Shown: piece by piece, positions 21,439 to 32,357 of the stretch | How the letters are laid out: every line of letters starts with the position of its first letter | How positions within the stretch are numbered: the stretch's first letter is position 1 | Origin: Arachis hypogaea | Taxonomy: Eukaryota > Streptophyta > Magnoliopsida > Fabales > Fabaceae | DNA length: 64,000 bases | Assembly: GCF_003086295.3 (NCBI RefSeq) | Contig: NC_092048.1 | Coordinates: 106,718,276-106,782,275, forward strand | Reading direction: 5' to 3' | The notes under the pieces: generated by a model | Database searches by the model: none | What the model was told of the DNA's origin: nothing | The model's input: the letters and a program-made list of their open reading frames with translations, nothing else | Translations under genes and position numbers: made by a program

Positions 21439-23052
21439 ATGGCCTCTTCAAGATCAAGGAGAAGACCAGGGAAGGAACAAATGGTGACAGAACCTCCATC
21501 CTATGACACAAAAAGGTTCAAATCCCAATTTCATGAAGCAAGATACAATAGACTCATGAAAACAAAGATTGTCATCCCTGAAATGGGGTTCGAACTAAAG
21601 GAAGGAGAATACCCCATTATGCGACAAATCACCAAGGAAAGAAGATGGGATCTTTTATGCCGTCCTCTCACTGATATTAGTGCTGTGATGATAAGGGAAT
21701 TCTATGCCAATGCAGTTAAAGAAAACGAAAACAGCCCATCGTACAAAAGCTATGTCAGAGGTGTTGAAGTAGACTTTAGCCCACCATCAATCACAAGAGC
21801 TCTAAAGTTGAGAACCATAACTTACGATGAGCTTAGCTATGAAGACAGACTGCGTGGTGATAATGATCCTGATGAAATATTGGAGGGATTATGCATTGAA
21901 GGAAGAGACTGGGAAAGAGACTCACAGGGAGCCCCGAGTTGTCTGAAGAGACTTGATCTCAGACCTGAGGCAAAGGGGTGGTATGAAGTGGTAAGGGTAT
22001 CAATACTCCCCACTGCAAATACCTCATCAGTCATAATCAAGAGAGCTCTCCTGACATACTGCATCCTACATGGTGGGGAAATTGGCCTTGCCCAACTCAT
22101 AGCAGATAGCATCCAGGAGATGGCTGAAGACACAACTAAATCAGGTAGACTTGGACACCCAAGCACAATCCTGAGATTGTGTAACAGGGCTCAAGTGCTC
22201 TTCGAGGATGAAGATACAGAAAAGGTGAAAGGAACCAGAGGAATTACAAAGAGAAAAATGGAAGGTCTTAATGAAGAAGAGGAGGAAGATCAAGAAGAAG
22301 AAAGAGCTCACAGAAGAAGAAGATCACATAGGAGGGACGAACAAGCTCAGGGTATCATAGATATGAGTCAATTGCAGGAAGTCCTTAATGAAATATCACA
22401 ACAGAATGTGAAGGCACAAGAGCAATATTCAAGGCAACAGGAACTCTATCTGCAACAACAAGAGCAATATCTAGAGCTCCGGGAACAATATTCGAAGGAC
22501 AGGGAGCAAAATGAAGCTTGGCAGCACAGAATGGAGGAAAGATTGGAGAGCTGGTAGCAACAATCAATAGCCCAACAGCAAGAATTCCAAGCAAATATTC
22601 TTGAAGGGCAGAAGGAACAAACAGCAAATCTTAAGGAATCATATGACAAAATGTTTCTAACTCAAGCCAAATATGGGGAATATACTCACAACCTGTACCA
22701 GTGGAAGAATATTCATCACACCATTGGAGAGATTAGATATGTGCAACAGACAAGGAGTAATGAAGATATGCAAGCAAGGTTGGAGTACTTAACCCGATGC
22801 ATGCCAGTACAAAATCCACAAATCAAATCATTTGAGCAATGCCATGAACTTAGAGACCACCAGGTGGAAAAGTCTCGCCGCTTCACCCAGACAACAATGC
22901 GAAGATTAGAAGAAGTCGGGCTCTCTGGCCTCACAGATCCTGAATGGGATAGAAGATGTCCTCGTGAAGAAGCTCAAGATTATACACAGACAAGGAAGAA
23001 GAGGAAGGGAGAATCCAGCAAATCCAAAAGAATGGAAATGCCTGACAAATAG
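21439..23052 (+). pseudogene. Element X second ORF ('putative plant transposon protein' type) with one in-frame TAG
   Basis: Starts MASSRSRRRPGKEQM (basic). The core shared with ORF2 of Y, II and III is ERRWDLLCRPLTDISAVMIREFYANAV, followed by VRGVEVDFSPPSITRAL. From about residue 315 it is a long Gln/Glu-rich coiled coil. A TAG at 22555-22557 follows codon 372; the same frame then stays open for 165 more codons to 23052. It is either a recent nonsense mutation or a read-through site. The bases after TAG (CAACAA) match only the first half of the known CAR-YYA context. The function of this family is unknown; in Athila it occupies the envelope-like position. Confidence 0.75.
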
Positions 23053-24049
23053 AAGTGGTGAAACTCCTTTTCTTACTTTTACTTAAATAAGGAAGATGCA
23101 TGTCTGAAACATGATATGCCTCCAATTGCTTCATGGTTTACTATTTCTTTTGTTTACAAGTAGAAGTAGTTAAGAATAGAACATCTGCATAATAATTGTC
23201 ATCACTCATTAACTTGAATACTTTGTTTTGTTTTCCCTTGCTGTTTGAATAAAAGAAAGATGTTTGATTTAGAAAAGTAATTGTTCAATGTTGCAAAAGT
23301 TAGAATGAAGTTAGTGGTAGTGTGTGTTTGATTCAATTATTAGCTCATGGAATAAATGTTGCAGAATGACTTGTTTCTTAAAGCTTAAGCTAGTTTGCTG
23401 CTATGATCCTTCAAAATAATGAAAGCCCTTGAAAATAAACCAAAACAGAAAGAAAAAGAAAGAAGAAAAGCCAAAAGTTGGCAAAGAAACAAACAATAAG
23501 GCTAGACACCAATAGCTTGGACCCTAGGACATATGCCTGTGGTGTTTATGTACTAGGATATGCTTGGACAAGTAGGTTCTAAGGAGTATCTTAAAACTTG
23601 GCAACTTAGATCAACTGATTTGGGATTGTCAACTGAAAGTCCACAATAAAGAGCAACCTAGCTACAAAACATTTAGTAATCCAAAGAGATGCTGGGCATC
23701 AATGATCCTAGGAAGAAAAAGGTGAGCCATGTGTCTGTGGTGAAAAAAAATGTTGAGTGAAAATAAGCCAAAGGCTACTGCAACATTTGACACCAAGCCT
23801 CTAATAGATAATAAGCTCTGAAATGCAAAAGAAAGCAGAAAAAAAAACTAACAAGGGAATTAAGCAAAAGGGTAAGGAATCATAGCAGCAACCTTGGTGA
23901 ACCCTTAAGGAAGCATGGTTATTTTGACAGCAAGTAATAAATGAGCTATTGTTGATCTGCATAAAACCCCATAAACAAAATTCAACTATTTGCCTAATAA
24001 GGACATGCATGCTTATCTACTTCATTCTATCTTCTCTTATGTTTAAGTG
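23053..24049 (+). other. 3' non-coding region of element X
   Basis: AT-rich, about 1 kb between ORF2 and the 3' hairpin. No coding frame is supported. Confidence 0.65.
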
Positions 24050-24069
24050 CTTGCTTGGGGACAAGCAAG
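24050..24069 (+). other. Hairpin just inside the X 3' LTR
   Basis: CTTGCTTG, loop GGGA, CAAGCAAG: a perfect 8-bp stem ending 17 nt before the LTR, followed by TTTTAAGTTTGGTGTTG. No ordinary polypurine tract adjoins the LTR, and the only purine run is in this loop. Elements II, III and IV have the same hairpin with the outer C-G pair changed to G-C. Confidence 0.75.
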
Positions 24070-24086
24070 TTTTAAGTTTGGTGTTG

Positions 24087-26323
24087 TGATGACATGTCAT
24101 CTTAGCCTAGTTTCACTAGCATTTTTCTTTGATTTTAGTAGGTTTTATGCACTTTCTTGCATTCTAAGTAAGTAATTTGGAATAAAAATGCATGACTTCC
24201 GTGAATCAAACAACCACCATATAATTGAGGCAAAATCATGAGGTTGAAGCTAAATTTAATTGATAATTAATTGATTTATAAACCTTGTGAATTTTGTGAT
24301 ACTTTGATTGGTTGTTTTGATTACTTGCAGGTGAAGAAAGAAAGAAAAGAAGAAAAGCGTGGCACAAGAAGTGTGCCCAAGGAAGCAAGAAGCGTGCCAA
24401 AAGGAAAGAAAAAGCTTTGATCACATTGAGGAAGAAAGGGAAGCTAAGTTGAAAAAGCTAACTGAGCTTCACAAGGGATGGAAGGAGAAGGAAGCTACAA
24501 AGCTAAGTTAAAATAGTTAACTTAGCACTAAAGAAAGCAAGGAATGGGTGAAAAGCTAAGTTAACTAAGTTAACTTTATCGGGGACCTCCTCAAATTAAT
24601 TCAAGATGAAATTCCATGAGTGAAGCCACCAAGATTCGAACCAAGGACCAAGGAGAAGGCAAGGAACGCTCCTCACAAAAGAATTCAAGAAGAAATAGCT
24701 AGAATGCTTCCTCCATGGTTCGAACTTGGAACCACACGCTACTCCTTGCAAGGGAATTTGAGAATAAATAGCTAGAATGCTTCCTCCAGGACTTGAACTT
24801 GGGTATTCTTTGAAACATAAGGAAGGAGTGCCACCAAGCTTGCAAGGAAATACAAGGAAAATAGCTTTATTGCTTCCTCCAAGTTTCGAACTTGGGTATT
24901 CTTGGAAACTTAAGGAGGAGTGCCCACTCATCCAAGGAAATTAGCTCCAAAGGTGTCCTCCACTTGCTCCCACCAGGATTTGAACCTGGGACCTTGAGGC
25001 CAAGGGCAAGGCGCTACAAGGAAGCTAAGTTGGATTTTCCAACTGAGCATTGCTTCTCCCATTCTTCCCCACACTATGACACGGCCAAAGCACACCAAGG
25101 GGGCCGTGACAAGCATTTTGGCGCACCAAGGAGGAAGTCTTGCGCATTATGACATGGTCTAAAGCTAAGTTGGATTTTCCAACTTAGCTCTAAGGCAATT
25201 GGCACTCAAACAAGGCTGGGCGCACCAATTTTGGCACACATGGGCAGCATGCTTGAAAGCTAAGTTGGATTTTCCAACTGAGCTTTCCCCTGGGAGATGC
25301 AACTTGGGCTGAAAATAAAATTAAAACTCCAACTTAATTCATTTCTTCACCAAATCAAAAGCCCATCCAAATTCCAAAATCCAAGAATAGAAAGTGTATA
25401 AATAGGAGTTAGTTTGATGTAATTAGAGAGCTACTTTTTACTTTGAATTTTTCCTTTTAATTGTCATTTTTATTTTTGAGCTTTTACTTTGAATTTCCTG
25501 GGAGAATTGAGAAGGGGAATTGATCTCTCTTCTTCTTGGTTCTTGCTTGAGCACTCTTTTATTTTCTTGCTTTGGATCTTGGGTGAAGAATTGAAGAACT
25601 TCTGTTTCAATCTCATCTTGAGATCTCTTGTTTACTTCTTCTGCATAATTGAATTTCATTTGCTATTTACTGCGTCTTCTTCTACACTTCTGCAATTTAC
25701 TTTTCTTTATTTCTTTTGCAATTATTCTTGTTGGATCAAGGAAGGATTTGAGATCTAGACCTGTTATCTAGTCTCTTCCACCCTGAGATCTTCAACCTCT
25801 TTTACTTTGCTGCAAATTAAGCACTGCCTTTCTGTCTTTATAATTCTCAAAGCACTTTTACTCTTCTGTTTGAGATCCATTCCAATTTAATTCATCTTTT
25901 ACCTTGCTGTTTGATGCATTTTAATTCTGCTTGTTTAATTTCTGCAATTCCAACTCCCAATCCCTTTTACAATTCAAGCAATTTACATTTCTTGCACTTT
26001 AAGATTCAGTCATTTACATTTCTTGCAATCTAAGTTTCTGCAATTTACTTTACTTGTTCTTTAAAATTCAGCACATTTACTTTCCTGCTCTTCCATTTAC
26101 TGCAATTCACCCTTCCCCTTTTACAATTCATGCAATTTAGTTTCTGCAAAGCACAAACCACTCAACCAATACTTGATTCGCTTGACTAAATCAACCACTA
26201 AACTAAAATTGCTCAATCCTTCAATCCCTGTGGGATCGACCTCACTCATGTGAGTTATTATTACTTGATGCGACCCGGTACACTTGCCGGTGAGTTTTGT
26301 GTTGGATCGTTTTCCACACATCA
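24087..26323 (+). repeat. 3' LTR of element X (2,237 bp)
   Basis: Identical by eye to the 5' LTR except A at 26065 in place of G at 16983. Confidence 0.97.
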
Positions 26324-26328
26324 GTGCT

Positions 26329-27139
26329 GGTGGGGCGCGGCGGGTACGGACGGCGGCTGGGGTGGTGGCACGGAAGAGCAGTGGCGGAGGAGGGGGGAAA
26401 GAGAAGAAAGAAGAAAGAAGAGAAGAATGGGGGAGGGGGTGGTGCGGCGGTGAGGTCTGGGTGGTTGATGGTGGACGGCGGTGGTCAGAGATGGTGGTTG
26501 GGTGGTGGTTGTGATCGGAGAAGAAGAGTGGGAGGAGAGAAGGAAGGGGGTGGGTTCAGGGGGGGGGGCAACGCGAGAATAGGGTTTTGCGTGACCTGGG
26601 GGGTTATAATTTGAATCCACGCGGCCGCGTGGGGCACGCGGTCGCGTGGCTGGTGTGAAAAAGGTGGTTGACGCGATCACGTGGGTGACGCGATCGCGCG
26701 GAGGGCAGAAAGAGTAAATGATGCGATCGCGTGGGGCACGCGATCGCATGGAGGGGGTAAAAGAAGGGATGACGCGATCGCATGGGGCATGCGATCGCGT
26801 CGCTGGAAAGTGTGCTAAACGCACGAATCCAGCATCGTTCCAGCGCAACTCTCTGTCTCCTTTTTGGGATTTGTGTAATCTGTGCGACGCGGTCGCGTTG
26901 CTCACACGGTCGCGTGGGATTGGTTGTGTGCATGTGACGCGATCGCATGGGGCATGCGATCGCGTGGGCTATTTTGTGCTAGACGCACAATGGCCGCACG
27001 ATTCCAGCCTAACTTTCTGGACGTTGGATATTTACGCCGATCTCCAGGTCACGCGGCCGCATGGATGACGCGATCGCGTGGGAAGTTTAGTTCGCCATTC
27101 GACGCGATCGCATGGGGCATGCGGTCTCGTCGCGCACCC

Positions 27140-27175
<36 letters not shown>

Positions 27176-27310
27176 GAATGCGGGATGCAATATGCAGAAT
27201 GCAGTGCTTGATGTGAATGCTGTGCATGATTCCAGGTTCAATAAAAATAAAATAAAATTAAAAAAAAAACAAAACTAAATAAAATTAAAATCGCAAAAGG
27301 AACGATCATA
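26329..27310 (-). other. Element Y spacer with paired GCGATCGC palindromes (right of X)
   Basis: GC-rich to 26600, then about eight palindrome pairs (ACGCGATCGCGT-like) at about 26618-27135, and a TA microsatellite at 27144-27172. Long open frames here on both strands are by-products of the CG-rich repeats. Confidence 0.7.
27144..27172. repeat. (TA)n microsatellite
   Basis: Uninterrupted TA repeat within element Y. Confidence 0.95.
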
Positions 27311-27314
27311 CCAC

Positions 27315-27332
27315 GGTGGGTTGTCTCCCACC
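27315..27332 (-). other. Conserved hairpin after the element Y gag-like frame
   Basis: Minus strand GGTGGG, loop AGACAA, CCCACC, preceded by AAAAGTGCTA. It lies about 50 nt after the gag-like stop and corresponds to the AGGCAA-loop hairpin of X, II, III and IV. Confidence 0.65.
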
Positions 27333-27381
27333 TAGCACTTTTAGTTAAAGTCCATAAGTTGGACATTTGAAGAGCTTCCTG

Positions 27382-28869
27382 TTATGGTGGCTTGTGTTTA
27401 AATTCATCCATAAATATCCACCAGTGCTTGGAATGCCAATAGCCTCCGGGGTCCCAAACTAGGCATGTAAAGCTTCTGAGCAGCTTCAAACAGATTTTCA
27501 GGCTTCCGGGGTGACGAATGTCAGAATAGATTCCGGGATCCCAAGTCTTGGATCTAAATTCACCTCCGTCTTGATCTATATTTTTCCATTCAGGCGATTT
27601 AGAAAGTAGATTCTCACCATAGTGACCAAACATTTTCCGAGATCCATTCGATTGAGCTTGATACCAATCCGTGCACTTCGAGTTGAAGCGTGGAACCTTA
27701 TTGAACCTTGTGCACCAGCTCTGAGCACGAGCCATTTCCCTCTTATTCTTAAATCCGCATAAAGCTCTAAGCTGGCCATCTGTTTCAAGCAAACCGTATT
27801 CAAGTGAAAAAGTAAAGTTAAAGGTTAAGGATTGTACCCACTTGAAGCTTGTATTAGGTGGTAATGGCTTTGGGGTAGGTGATTCCGATGGTTCTGTGAG
27901 TTCTACTCCCTGATAATCTTCTGTGAATTCCTCCACTTCCTTGCAAGGATCTTCAAATGCATCATCACCCTGGTCAAAGTCTTCTATGTCTTCCTCATCA
28001 CTTGAGTCATAGATTGGAGGTTGAGAGAAATCTACCTATGCATCATCTTCGTATTCATTTGGGAAAGATTCGTCGATCTCAGAGAACTCACTTGCAGATG
28101 CAAGTTCATTGCTAAGAGAGCTTGACTTGTGACTATCATCATCAAGGGAATTTGTGTCCTGGGTTATTCCGTCTAGTTCTTCATAAACGACTTGCCTTGG
28201 GGATTGTGCAATATCCTCTTTAGCATCAACTGTAACGTCTTTGACGAAGTTCTCTCTGAATTCCCATGGAGGTTTAGCGTCTCCTAGATCTTCAACCAAC
28301 TCTTCTTTTTGTACATTGACAGCTTCTTCTACTTGTTCTAGTATGAATTCATGCTCTGTCCTGTCCACTGGAGTCTCTAGTGTCTCCTTCATGCTACGCT
28401 CTTCATTAGATTGTCCACATGGGGCTGTGGTTGGTCCTTGAATGTTCGCGCGTCTAGAAACTAATTGAATTACTGCTTGCTCCAGTTGTTGAATGGTTGC
28501 TTGAAGTTTATTTACTGTTGCCTTGAGGCGAACCTCTGATTCTCGGGGTGGTGGATTTGGACATGATACATAGGAAAGTGGTGGTGCTTGGGAGTGATTG
28601 GATTGGAACTGGGGTAAGGAAGGATTATACGGTGGCGAATGGGGAAAAGAAGCTTGTGAGTGTGGTGGTTCGAGGTTATGTTGAGAGGATGGTCTATAGG
28701 CACGGGGTGGGGCTTGTTGGTAGTCACAAGGTTGTCCACTGTATCTATCAGCTGGGTATGCATTGTAGAATGGTCGTTGTCCATGATATCTTGGAGGGTG
28801 TTGTTGCCTGAAGGGTTGATTAGATCCTCTTGGCTCCATCCATCCTTGATTGGTCTGACCTTGATGCAT
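27382..28869 (-). pseudogene. Element Y gag-like frame
   Basis: One frame from the Met at 28869 (MHQGQTNQGWMEPRGSN) to the stop at 27382, broken only by a TAG at 28036-28038. The first part is rich in Pro, Gln and Tyr (RPFYNAYPADRYSG). The middle has a short heptad-like stretch (VNKLQATIQQLEQAVIQL). The rest is acidic, then ends with aromatic-rich sequence (YWHSKHWWIFMDEF). I see no Retrotrans_gag core, zinc knuckle or protease. The assignment as gag-like rests on position after the primer site and on composition. The frame is also open upstream through the primer site into the LTR, so a spliced or upstream start is possible. Confidence 0.55.
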
Positions 28870-29029
28870 ATTCCTGCTGTAACTTCTATTTCCTTCAACA
28901 AAGTTAGAGCCAAACTCAAAGCGAGGGGGTGAGAGTCCATAGTAGCAAATAAAATTAAAAAGGAAAAAAAAATAAACAAGTAAAAGGAAAATATTTACAA
29001 TAACCAATAATAAGGCACACGTTAGCAAT

Positions 29030-29047
29030 TCACCGGCAACGGCGCCA
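29030..29047 (-). promoter_or_regulatory. Primer-binding site of element Y
   Basis: Minus-strand TGGCGCCGTTGCCGGTGA, 3 nt inside the 5' LTR. It matches the 3' end of plant tRNA-Asp with one difference from the X site. Confidence 0.88.
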
Positions 29048-29050
29048 TTT

Positions 29051-30533
29051 TGACGAGCGTGATTTTTGCCAGTAAAGAATGTCATAAAAACAGTCGCGTT
29101 GTAGATATAGTCTCTAAACCAACAAAGATCCCTTTCGTGCAAACGTTTTGGTTGTCACAAGTAACAAACCCCTTTTAAATTTGATAACCGAGTATTTAAA
29201 CTTGGGTCGTCTTCTCAAGGAACTGCAGGGAAGTATGTTCTTATTATTGATTATGGAGATTGTAAATTTAGGGGTTCAGGAATGAAGAACGAGTAAATTG
29301 ATGACAAGTAAATTAAATGGTAATTAGAATAAATAAATAACTGTAAAGCAAATTTTTAGCAAGGTACGAGAAATTAGAGTTCCTATCCTAGCTATCCTTA
29401 TCAATGATGATGATGGTTGAATCTTAATTCCACTTTATTAACCTTTACTAAGATAAAAGAAGGTCAAGGGATTAATTGGTTTGATCTTCGAATCCTATTT
29501 ATTTCCTAAGAAAAGATTGGGATTATGGAAGTTCAATTCAATTAACAAAGATAACAATTATCAATCACATTTGAGTTTGATAACTCCTGAGTTACTGATT
29601 TCTTAACCAAGGCCAAAAGGAGAAAAGTAAATCTACTTGGAATAAGGACGTCTTCAGAGTAAAAGCAACAATAGCATAAACAAAAGAAATCAATATTAAA
29701 CTGAAATACCTCAACTAACATTAATAAAAGAGTAATCTGTAACATGAAAGGATTCATAAAGTAGCTTGCAGAAGTAAATAAAAGGAATATTGAACCTGAT
29801 CAAAAGAGATAACCCTGAAAGTGAATAAAAATCCTAATTCTAAATCCTAATCCTAAAGAGAGAGAGAATATCTCTCTTAACTAAATCTAAATCATGAAAA
29901 CTAAACTAAAGTGGAATCTCTCTCTGAATGGTTGTATTCCCTCACTTCATAACCTCTGGTCTATGCCTTTTGGACTTGGATTTGGGCGAAAAAGGGCTTC
30001 AGAATTCACAATGAGCATTTTCTACAATTTCTGGTGTGTGGCCTCTGTCACGCGTCCGCGTGGGTCACGCGGTCGCGTCATTCGGAGCTTTTCCTTACCA
30101 CACGATCGCGTCAGCCATGCGACCGCGTCATATGCGTTCTGCTTAAGGCGTGCGGTCGCGTCAGTCATGCGGCCGCGTCACTGTTGATTCGCGCTTGGCA
30201 CGCGATTGCGTTGTCTATGCGATCGCGTAGATGCCAGTTTCTTCAGAACTCCATTTTGCACTTTCCTTCCATTTTTGTATGTTTCCTTTCCATCCTTTGA
30301 GTCATTCCTGCCTTAGAAGATCTGAAACTACTCAACACACTAATCACGGCATCGAATGGAAGTAAACGTGATTAAAATAATTAATTTAAAAGCATAGGAA
30401 ACATGTTTTTCACATACATCATATAATGAGGAAGGGAAAGTAAAACCATGAAATTAACATGAATAAGTGGGTGAAGTATTGAATAAATCACTCAAACTAA
30501 GCACAAAATATATCATAAAATATGGGTTTATCA
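29051..30533 (-). repeat. 5' LTR of element Y (1,483 bp)
   Basis: Same length and ends as the copy at 9164-10646. Differences concentrate in the CG-rich palindrome cluster at about 30040-30235. Confidence 0.95.
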
Positions 30534-30538
30534 GGGAG

Positions 30539-30775
30539 GTCAGATCTAGACAGCATCTGTAGTGCTTTCTTTGTCTCTGAATCAGACTTCTGCTCTAGCT
30601 CCTCAATTTCAGCCAGAAAATACCTGAAATTTCCCAAACACACAAAAGCTTATAGTAGAAACCAAAAATATGAATTTAACACTAAAACCTATACAAATTT
30701 AATAAAAACTAAATAAAAACTACTAAAAACTGTATGAAAGTGATGTCAAAAAGCGTATAAAATATCCGCTCATCA
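30539..30775 (-). repeat. 3' LTR of element I, second piece
   Basis: Continues the LTR broken at 9163, through the CAGCCAGAAAATACCTGAAA segment shared with the other group LTRs, and ends in ATCCGCTCATCA. Joined length with the first piece is about 1,519 bp, close to the 1,522 bp of the element IV LTR. Confidence 0.85.
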
Positions 30776-31494
30776 CAACACTAAAATTAAACCATTGGTT
30801 GTCCCCAAGCAACTAAAAACATAGTAGGATAAAAAAAAATTAAGATACAATAAATTCCTAAGTTTCAAATGAAGCTTAGTTAAAATCAAATGAGCGGGAC
30901 TTAGTAGCTTTTTGCTTCTGAATAGTTTTGGCATCTCACTATCCATTGAAACTCAGAGATGTTGGCATCCTTAGGAACTTAGAATCCAGATGACATTATT
31001 GACTTTCCTAGTTAAGCTTATTTTGATTCTTGAACACAGCTTTTTGAGTGTTGGCCGTGACCTTAAAGACATTAACTGGGTGAACCTGTTTTTCAGTATT
31101 ACCACCGGATACATTCATGCCACAGACACTTTAACTGGGTGAACCTTTTCAGATTGTGACTCAGCTTTGCTAGAGTCCCCAGATAGAGGTGTCCAGAGTT
31201 CTTAGGCACACTCTTTTGCTTTGGACCACGACTTTAACCGCTCAGTCGCAAGCTTTTCACTTGACACCTTCACGCCACAAGCACATGGTTAGGGACAGCT
31301 TAGATTGAGCCGTTTAGGCCAGGATTTTATTCCTTTGGGCCCTCCTAACCAATGATGCTCAAAGCCTTGGGCCCTTTTACCCTTGTCTTTTGGTTTAAAG
31401 GGCTATTGGCTTTTTCAATCTGCCCTCCTTTCCTGTATTTTTGGGCAGTAATGGATTTTTCTGCTTTTTATTTTTTTCTTTTCGCCATTTTTCT

Positions 31495-31544
<50 letters not shown>

Positions 31545-32352
31545 CAACATGCTTTTTCTTTTGCTTTTTGCTGTTTTTTCTTGCTTCAAGAATCAATTTT
31601 CAGATTTTTCATATTATCAATAATATTTTTTCTTTTTCCTTATTCTTTCAAGAGCCAACATTCATAAATTTCAACTTCAAATATGTACTGTTTATTTCAT
31701 ACATTCAGAAAACAAAAGCAGATGACACCACATCAAACTAATTAAACTAATCTTATTTTAAACTTGAAATTCATGCATCTCTCAATTCTTTTCAATAAAA
31801 ATTTTCACTTAAGCAAGGTGAGAGATATATGGAACATTTTACAACTTAAAGACATCAATGCAAATGATCATGCAATTAGAGCAAGAAAATAGAAAATAAA
31901 ATAGACAGAAAATAGAAAAATAACAGACAAGGAGATAAAGAGAACGAATCCACCTGGATGATGATGGCTACTACTCCTCCTTGAGGATCCAATGCAATGC
32001 TTGATCTCTTCTATGTCACTCCTTTGTCTTTGTTGAGGCGGCTGCACAAGTTTATGTGCATGCTCTCTAGTTTGCTCCATGCTCTTCTTCTATACTTAAG
32101 AGTGGTAGAAGTCACAAAGCAAAGCTTTTGCAACACCAAACTTAAGATTTTTGCTCGTCCTAGAGCAAATATGGTCAATGGGGAAGAAGGTGGCATAGGT
32201 GGAGCTTTTGTGAGACCTCTTGGTCCTGAGAGGCTACGGCATTCCAGATTCCTTACTTCTCTACACTGGCGTTTGGACGCCCAGGGGCTGTTCCCTGGCT
32301 AGCGTTCAATGCCAGCAATGCTTCCCCCTTGGGACGTTGAACGCGTAGGAGG
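30776..32352 (-). other. Element I 3' internal region with ORF2 remnant
   Basis: Next to the LTR is a degraded copy of the 3' hairpin (30797-30813), then T-rich spacer with a TA microsatellite at 31499-31542. A remnant of the ORF2 C-terminus lies at about 31935-32090 (DIEEIKHCIGSSRRSS). A second hairpin module is at 32150-32169 (TTTGCTC, loop TAGGAC, GAGCAAA). Element II interrupts after GCTTC at 32353-32357. Confidence 0.65.
31499..31542. repeat. (TA)n microsatellite
   Basis: Uninterrupted TA repeat of about 22 units in element I. Confidence 0.95.
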
Positions 32353-32357
32353 GCTTC

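Larger units (their letters stand above)
15005..26323 (+). mobile_element. Element X: young, nearly intact non-autonomous Athila-like element
   Basis: Direct LTRs of 2,237 bp (15005-17241 and 24087-26323) with TG...CA ends and the 5-bp duplication GTGCT (15000-15004 and 26324-26328) give an 11,319-bp element. A tRNA-Asp primer site follows the 5' LTR. It encodes a gag-protease frame and a second ORF, but no RT, RNase H or integrase core. By eye the LTRs differ only at 16983 (G) versus 26065 (A), so the insertion is very recent. It sits inside element Y in the opposite orientation. Confidence 0.97.
9164..30533 (-). mobile_element. Element Y: non-autonomous LTR retroelement carrying element X
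   Basis: Two direct repeats of exactly 1,483 bp (9164-10646 and 29051-30533) are flanked by the 5-bp duplication GGGAG (9159-9163 and 30534-30538). A tRNA-Asp-type primer site lies inside the 29051 LTR and a polypurine tract inside the 10646 end, so the element reads on the minus strand. Without the X insertion it is about 10.0 kb. It encodes a gag-like frame and a second ORF; no RT, RNase H or integrase is visible. By eye the LTRs differ at about 37 positions (about 2.5 percent), nearly all transitions. Confidence 0.95.

Noticed and set aside
22555..22557. Classical viral-type stop-codon read-through (TAG CAR YYA)
   Set aside because: The second codon after the stop is CAA, not YYA, so the strong context is not met; kept only as an open question.
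26321..27211. Several overlapping open frames on both strands
   Set aside because: They are by-products of CG-rich palindromes; proteins are low complexity and unrelated to known domains.
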